A stretch of DNA of 64,000 bases from Gongronella butleri (Eukaryota > Mucoromycota > Mucoromycetes > Mucorales > Cunninghamellaceae), in the NCBI GenBank assembly GCA_025201375.1, contig JAIWZP010000005.1, forward strand, positions 992,001 to 1,056,000, read 5' to 3'. Position 1 is the stretch's first letter, and every line of letters begins with the position of its first letter. Below the pieces are notes generated by a model. The model did not search any database, was not told the origin of the DNA, and saw only the letters and a list, made by a program, of their open reading frames with translations. The translations under genes were made by a program, and so were the position numbers. Shown piece by piece: positions 57,832 through 64,000 of this stretch.

Positions 57832-58600
57832 TGCTATCAATTGAAAAGAAAATAAAAGTATGATACAAAAAAAAAAAAAGGAAAGGAATCGTTATGAAGC
57901 AGAATTCTTTGTTTTCTAATTTTTTGAACTTGCACTCGTAACTCGGTCCAGCCAGCCACAAAATCCCCATTTGTGGGTTAAGTTGAATCCGGTGTCACAT
58001 TGGCAAACCTTGTTACCTGCAATCTTGCGGAACTCTCGGCTGCTTTCGTCCGCATGCAGTCCTCAGCCCATTGTCGAAAAGTGCTCGGAGCGTCAGAGAC
58101 GGCAACAAGGCGATTGTGGAACTTTTCGGTCGTGCGTGTTGTCATTACAGTATTTCTTCTTTAATGGAAGAGGTATTTCCCCTTGCTTCTTGGTTGAAGA
58201 ACAATGCATTGTTGCGTTGCCGCATTATCATATTTCGAACGCGAAATATCATACTGTATTCGAATGAACCTCTTTCTTTGATTTTGATGACGTTTGTCAA
58301 TAAATTTTTTTATGATAACCTGCAAACATAACAAATTACAATATTTAGCTACAGAAGACCTACAGTATCATAATACAGTATGATAATATGATATCATATC
58401 ATATAATATTATACTCGTTTTTGAGCACCGGGTCACCGCTCGTCACACAGGCGTTATTTCTACCGGATACTGTATCGTAAATGCGGGCTCCCAGAGGCCA
58501 TGTACGCGAAGTCGCCAAAATATCAGCGATCATCTCTCCAAATGTCCAAAACACAAGCGCGCTTACCGCGCTTGGGCGCTGATTCATTTGAGATATCATA
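57832..58600. other. kelch gene 5 upstream region with palindromic words
   Basis: The kelch promoter side resembles the other two tandem copies up to about 58050. A cluster of TACAGTA / ATGATAC / ATGATATCAT words lies at 58240-58410. No gene is seen. Confidence 0.5.
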
Positions 58601-59310
58601 AATCGCGCGGTCGATATGTTGTTGGGCCGCTGTCTCGTACACTATCAAAATGAACAAAACTTTACTCTCATTTTGCAGGGCGCGTCCTCCGGATCTTGTT
58701 CATCGGGTCTTACAGTAAGTACTGTATTTGAGCTAGAGAATGCTGAGCACAAAACACCAACGACGTCTACTTTTTTCAGAGATCGGATCGCTCAGTCTTG
58801 AGGAAATGCATTTTGTATGAGTCAGGGCCAAATCAACCCTGTGAAGGCTAACTTGCCGAGAACTCGACACGATGACCCTAAACCACAAGCTCTTTTACCG
58901 CGTTTGCCCGCTGATTCATTTGAGGTAACTCACGTGTCGGGGCGCTCAGCCGTTGCCACGGTACGAGACCAAATGGTGGTGAGTTTACTTCCTTTACGCC
59001 TATGAAACTGGCGCTTCATCAGAAACTTGATCATCGGGTCCCAAATTTGGACCAGTTGATGGTAAACCCAATTCTCTAGCTGTGTTAATTGTTTATGCGA
59101 ATCGGTTCACCCAGTCCCGAGAAAGCTCGAGATTCGTGTTTGCTAGTGAAAACACACAGCCAAATAAATATTTTACGCGTTTCTCCCGATGAGCCCCCAC
59201 CGGATGGCTTCAAATTACACCAGTGGATAGTTGACTCAAGGCTCCAATGATGCCAAGTTTTTTCGCAAATTGGATGGCTCAGTCCAGAGGAATTGCACTT
59301 TGCACGAAAT
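58560..59310. repeat. degenerate dispersed repeats, about three copies
   Basis: Related stretches recur: TACCGCG(C/T)TTG followed by CGCTGATTCATTTGAG at about 58565 and 58893, and a segment of the type GG(A/T)T(C/G)(G/A)C(T/C)CAGTC near 58785, 59104 and 59272, each followed by similar 30-40 bases. Copies are diverged and irregularly spaced. No coding function is visible. Confidence 0.4.
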
Positions 59311-60552
59311 TAGAGCTTTTTTTGCTGTACATTTTCAGAAAAGGGCAAAATTGATGAAACGGTGGTGATCTATTCAACACAGGGCTGCAAGGGTGAGCTC
59401 ATTCCAACGACAGAGCGTACAATTGTCGACTCCAAATGGCGCCGGCTAATCTCATACTGTAGAAAGTGAATATGCTTACTGAAAAACGTCCAAATGATAG
59501 TAAAAATGATGACATTCGATCTCATTGCGTCGCACTCTGTGTGAAACCTGTACCGTGGAAAGGGGCGCGTTTGGACATCATTTCTCATCAGCTTAGCCGA
59601 CCCAATTTATACGCTGCACGACGCGATCAAATATTAAATGTCAAAAGATGATATATTTTGAGTGCGGGATGGCAAAAATCGAGCATGAATCAAGATGATG
59701 GATGGTAAAAAAAAGTGATCAAGCAGATACAGCGAGCGAGGAGATGAGACAATGCTATGTTTGTGGGGTGATGATCGTATGAAAAGAGCAATAAAACAAG
59801 CAAGGGGACAAAAAAAGGGAAGAAAAGAGAGGAATATAGCAAGAGCGAGCGAGGGAACACAACGCACAGATCGATTGCCAGGACACAAACATCCTTTAGC
59901 GTGGTAAATGGCGCTTTGGGCAATTCCAATTGGGATGCTGTCCACCACAGAAAGTGCAAGGCGAAGAAGCAGTCGAAGGCATTCTTGTTATCTAATCTTG
60001 ATGTAATCCACCAATGTGATGGGAATTGAGGACACAACAAGAGGCATGTTGTATTTATACGATATGATACATGCCCATTTTTTTTTTCAAAATACACAGA
60101 TGTTGGGGAGTAAACAAAGGCGCGTCGTGTTTTTTCTTTTCTATTTTCATTTTGGCTACACAATTCGTGACCTGAAGGAAGCCGACGTGGGTTGGGGAAC
60201 AGCTGCTGTCGATCACGGAACCACGGCTTGATTCAAAACCTTAATTGAGCGTGTGCACGCGTGCAACAATGAGGGGGCACGCGTCCAGGCGCGGGCACGA
60301 TTGTTTGTGCGGTTAGACGGGGCGCTGCCTTGTTGTTTCAAGACCCGCCAGCATGGAGTGCTTTGTACTTCATGGGCTTTGTTTGCGCCAAAGACCGTTT
60401 CATCACAATAATGGCATTTTTTTTTTAATAATCAATAGAAAAAAAAAGAACGAACGCAGGGTAAACGATATATATATAAGAAAAGGTGATCAAAAGGATC
60501 AATGGGAATCGGAGGGAAGAAGGGAATTGACGAGAAGAGAGCGAGGCACGCC
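59311..60552. other. intergenic, GGPP synthase 3' side
   Basis: No gene is seen. A purine-rich stretch lies at 59700-59880 and a TATATATA run at about 60469-60478. Confidence 0.45.
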
Positions 60553-62226
60553 TTACTCTTGCAAGGGAACTGAGAGCATGTCAATGATCTTCTCAAGCTT
60601 GGCATTGCCGCCGAGGGCCGCAATCTCATCGCGCGCCTCGCGCTCGATTTGAGCAAGGTACGTGCGGCAGTACGCAAAGGTGCCCGTCTTTTCCAGCAGC
60701 TGCAGGGCGAATTGCTTCAGCTCCACGGAATTGCTGCGCTGTTTCAGGATATTCAGCAGCTGGCGGTTGCTGGGATTGGTGCGGATGGAATGGATGATGG
60801 GGAAGCTGAACTTGCCTTCAGTCAGATCTTCACAAAAGCCTTTGCGGTCGGCATACTAGGAGATCAAAATGCTGGATTAGCGCCCAAGCGCGGTTTTTTT
60901 TTTTTCATTTCAATGCTTACCTGCTGAGATTGCAAGTTCATGTAGTCATCACGCACTTGGAAGTGAATGCCCACCTTGTTGACCAAGGCAGTGTAGTCAC
61001 TAAAACGTAAATAAAAATGCAATGAGCTATTGCGGCCCTCATGCGCCGCATTCCCTTGATTCTCCACCTGCAATTGCCCTTTTTTGGTGATCCCATTTGT
61101 TTGCTTCATCTTACGTTTGAGTTTCACTTGCTGCCTGCATGAGCTTGACCGCCAACCGCAACAGACCGCCGGTCTCTGCATTGACAAAACAAAAAAAAAT
61201 AAAAGGTTAGTGATCGTGCCGCGCAAGGTCGGGCCATGGATGGCTACAATTGAGGCTGCAGTGTCCGTGACACGTGCATGAAACTCAAAAAAATGAGAAG
61301 AAAAATAAGGGGGTGGGGGAGAATGACATACTGTTATTGACCATTTCGATGAATTCCTCCTCTGTGGGACACGTCAGAGTATCACGCCAGTACAATTCCA
61401 TGCCTGAGAAAGAAATTATTCGAGAAGGTTGTGTGAGCAATTGACACCCCGCAATCGCCGCAGGCCCGCCGCAGCGTGAATTGTACGTGCCGCGCGCAGC
61501 CAAGCCCACGGGCTGTGCCACTTTGCCCGCAGTCCGCAACCTTTTTTTGTCCTTTTTCTTTTTTTACCTTGGCCGCGATGCAAGTTGAGCAATTCTTCGG
61601 TATAGATTTGGACCATGATTGGGTCATTGAGCGCAATGAGGTCTTGAAGCGCCAAGAAATAGACGTAATTGGCGCAATTGATGGTCTGTGGCACACCAAA
61701 AAGGTGGTGGGCTGCGGGCACACCACGTCGCAGCACCGAATCATCTTCCACATCGTCAATTCTACGCAGAAACACAAAAAAAAAAAAAAAAGTTGGTCCA
61801 TGCGCTCCAGCCCGCTTGTCAAGTCCTTACAGAAGACTCGCGCTGTGCAACATCTCAATGACGCGCGTAATTATCTTGAGCTTTGCCTCTGGCACCTGGA
61901 GCCAGTGATTAAAGGCATCAATCATACGCGAGCGCACCTCCTTGCCGGCGTGAGAACAAAGATACTTGAAAGGCTCCAACAAAACCTGCAAAAAAAACGA
62001 GAGAAAGAAAAAAAAATAAAGATGAGATTCAGGCAACGCATGCTCATGCGCCTCTTTTTTTCTCTCGCCACAATCCCCCAATGCGTGTCAATTGTGTCCT
62101 TACCGCCTCATTGTCACAGACAGCAGCTTCTGCAGTCACCTGTTCATTGGGCACAGCGCCGACTTGCAGGTTTTTGATGGTGTACACCTCGTTGAAAGCG
62201 CCAAGTTTGGTTTGAGTGGTAAGCAT
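60553..62226 (-). CDS. geranylgeranyl diphosphate synthase
   Basis: Seven exons in minus order are 62226-62104, 61985-61831, 61761-61568, 61403-61332, 61175-61115, 60999-60921 and 60855-60553 (TAA), giving about 328 aa, normal for fungal GGPP synthases. The first Asp-rich motif DDVED is at about 95-99 and the second, DDYMN, at about 219-223. Other family marks are [45 protein letters not shown] and a GNAKLEKI end. The residues just before the first motif (SASLLI) are small or aliphatic rather than aromatic, as expected for a C20 rather than a C15 product. The enzyme joins isopentenyl diphosphate to farnesyl diphosphate. The product feeds protein prenylation, carotenoids and other diterpenoids. 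In zygomycete fungi this also supplies the trisporic acid pathway, though nothing here ties this copy to it. Confidence 0.93.
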
Positions 62227-62889
62227 TGTGTGATAAATAGACTTGTGGATGAAAAAAAAAAAGAAAAAGAGAGATTGAAAAAAAAGCACGCCCTATTTAT
62301 AATTTTGTCGGCGTGGAGGAAAATCCAAGCACTCCTATTTGTCGCTCGAGCAGGGAGAGGGGGGAGACGCGAGAGAACAAAGAGAATTGACGCACCTTGC
62401 GCACACTCACATGGCGCCCGTCGTGCTTGGGGAAAGGGGGGAGTGCTTTTTTGGCTTCTCATTAACGGGCGCAGCTTCCCTATCGGGGATTGGCCATGGG
62501 ACGACAGCGGCAAAAAGAAAAAGAAAAAAAAAAGACAACGAGATTTTGCCATTGCCGCGCCATGGCAGCGGATTTTTGCTTTTTTTTTCTTTTTTTTACT
62601 CGGAGCTTCGTGGGTCACGCGCGTCGGGCGGACGGCGGCGGCTCTCCTTACTGAAGCACAAAGTGCCACCCTTCAACCTTGCCATTGTGGCCCGTGAGTA
62701 ACACAAGAACCAAAAAAAAAAAAAAAAAAAAAAAACCAGCAAGCCTGTTCTCACAAGACGCCCAAGGTCCAAGATCCTTGATCGAGATTAAAAAACGTAA
62801 CGGGTGACAAGTGAAAACGGGGGGAGAGGGGTGTGAACAAATTTTTTTTAAGGAGTCAATTGACGATAAAAAAAAAAAAGTAAGCGAGT
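62227..62889. other. intergenic between MCC alpha and GGPP synthase
   Basis: No gene is seen. The stretch holds the promoter of GGPP synthase and the 3' end of the carboxylase gene, with A and T tracts. Confidence 0.5.
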
Positions 62890-64000
62890 CTATGAGGATT
62901 CATTGGCAAAAAGGACCAAGTTCTTGTTCTCTTCTACTAGGTCGCCGACGGCGTATAACACCTGATCAATGACGCCGTCGACGGGCGCGCGAATGACGTG
63001 CTCCATCTTCATGGCCTCCAGCACCACGATGGCAGCACCCTTCTCCACCTTGTCACCGGGCTTAATCATCACTTGCGAGATTTTGCAAGGCATTGGCGTC
63101 TTGACGGAGCCCGTGCCGCCCGTGGTCGCGGCCCCTGCGACGTAAGCAGGCGTGGGCAACGTCAATTCTGTGCGACCATGCTGTAAAAAAAAAGAAAAAA
63201 AAACAGGTTGAGCAAGGAGGGTTCAGCCATCGAGCCCCTGAATTCTCTTTTTTTTTTTTTTTTTTTTCCTTGTTTACCTGATCAAAGACAACCACGTTGT
63301 CCTTGAATGAGACGACATTGGTCTTTGTCTGTTTGCCGTCGAGGGTGGACACAAGCAAGCCATCCTCATCGATATAGCTGTCGACGGCATCAAACGATTG
63401 GAGGGTGTTTCCGTCGGCCTTGACTTGGATGTCGACGACGTGTGGCGTTTTATCCGATGCCTTGGCACTCGTTGTCAGCTGCACGTCATATTTGCTGCCG
63501 TCCAATTCAAACGTCGTCGTGGAAGTCTCCTTGTGATTGAGGCGGAACGCGCGTTCGAGCGACGACCATGGGCTAGGGGACTTTGACGCATTTGCCGCAC
63601 GCGCAGCCTGCAATTCCTGCAGGTGGAGCGCGGTGGCTGCCAGCGCCAGCGTCGCGGGATCAGGCGCCTGCGCAGGGGGGAAGAGGTCTGCCTCAAATTG
63701 CTAACAAAGAGAATTGAAAGAAAAAAAAAAGCAAGGAGGCAGAAAAAGGGAGGGGAACAAAAAGTGAGCCAATATGCTCATTGCGAGTCAATTGTGCATT
63801 TCTTGAAGCGCGTCGAGGGCGTCGTCTTTTTTTTTTTTTTTTTACCTGAATAAAACCGGTTTCGACCTCACCCTTGATAAACTCGGGATGCGAGGCAACC
63901 TTATGGATAAAATCAATGTTGGTCGTGAGGCCCACAATCTGGTATTCTTCCAAGGCGCGTCGGAATCGGCGGAGGGCATCGGTGCGGTTCTCGCCGCGCA
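62890..64000 (-). CDS. MCCA: methylcrotonoyl-CoA carboxylase alpha (biotin-containing) subunit, 3' part
   Basis: Visible exons in minus order are 64000-63846 (open at the window edge), 63700-63278 and 63180-62890 (TAG). They encode the end of the biotin carboxylase part (RRALEEYQIVGLTTNIDFIH, HPEFIKGEVETGFIQ), a linker domain, and a C-terminal biotinyl domain with the EAMKMEH motif whose central Lys carries biotin. The pattern TNIDF, then HPEF and ETGFI, separates MCC alpha from acetyl-CoA, pyruvate and propionyl-CoA carboxylases, though propionyl-CoA carboxylase alpha is the nearest alternative. The enzyme acts in mitochondrial leucine breakdown, adding CO2 to methylcrotonyl-CoA. The N-terminal carboxylase domain and any targeting peptide lie beyond the window. 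Confidence 0.88.

Overview
The window is eukaryotic nuclear DNA. The genes are split by many short introns (about 45-150 nt) that start GT (some GC) and end AG after very T-rich tracts, and intergenic DNA is full of poly-A/poly-T runs. The gene content (group II chaperonin, hybrid histidine kinase, Crypton/Ndc10-like recombinase with a GCR1_C-type tail, Atg11, Pol I factor, SWR1, GGPP synthase) points to a fungus, most likely an early-diverging (Mucoromycota-type) filamentous fungus. That placement is inference.

Layout. 1-899: 3' end of CCT1 (+). 1959-4553: five-exon tyrosine recombinase (+). 4.6-8.5 kb: gene-poor DNA carrying an AT-rich palindromic word (TACAGTA / ATGATAC), a 587-bp inverted-repeat transposon with a 10-bp target duplication, and exon-like remnants. 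8525-12304: hybrid histidine kinase (-), divergent from an Atg11/FIP200-like autophagy scaffold (14103-18357, +). 19052-22362: RRN6/TAF1C-like Pol I factor (+). 22497-24180: first of five secreted-then-anchored kelch proteins (-). 24.2-30.3 kb: about 6 kb with no gene apart from one orphan terminal exon. 30295-31617: bHLH-zipper factor (-). 34629-40688: SWR1 chromatin remodeller (-).

41.1-45.4 kb is an array of one sequence family in strictly alternating orientation. It is followed by four kelch-type membrane proteins on the minus strand (45830-48182, 49034-51607, 52187-54723, 55256-57831). The last three are tandem duplicates with a period of about 3.11 kb and the same 14-exon structure, including exons of 14, 16, 22 and 27 nt and a shared GC-AG intron. 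58-60.5 kb is repeat-rich. 60553-62226 is GGPP synthase (-), and 62890-64000 is the 3' part of methylcrotonyl-CoA carboxylase alpha (-).

Most single-copy genes are unrelated housekeeping functions. The accessory biology lies in the recombinase, the transposon, the palindromic words, the alternating array and the kelch cluster. All exon models were built by hand from splice signals and reading-frame continuity; each gene model closes in frame from start to stop (or to the window edge). No similarity search could be run.
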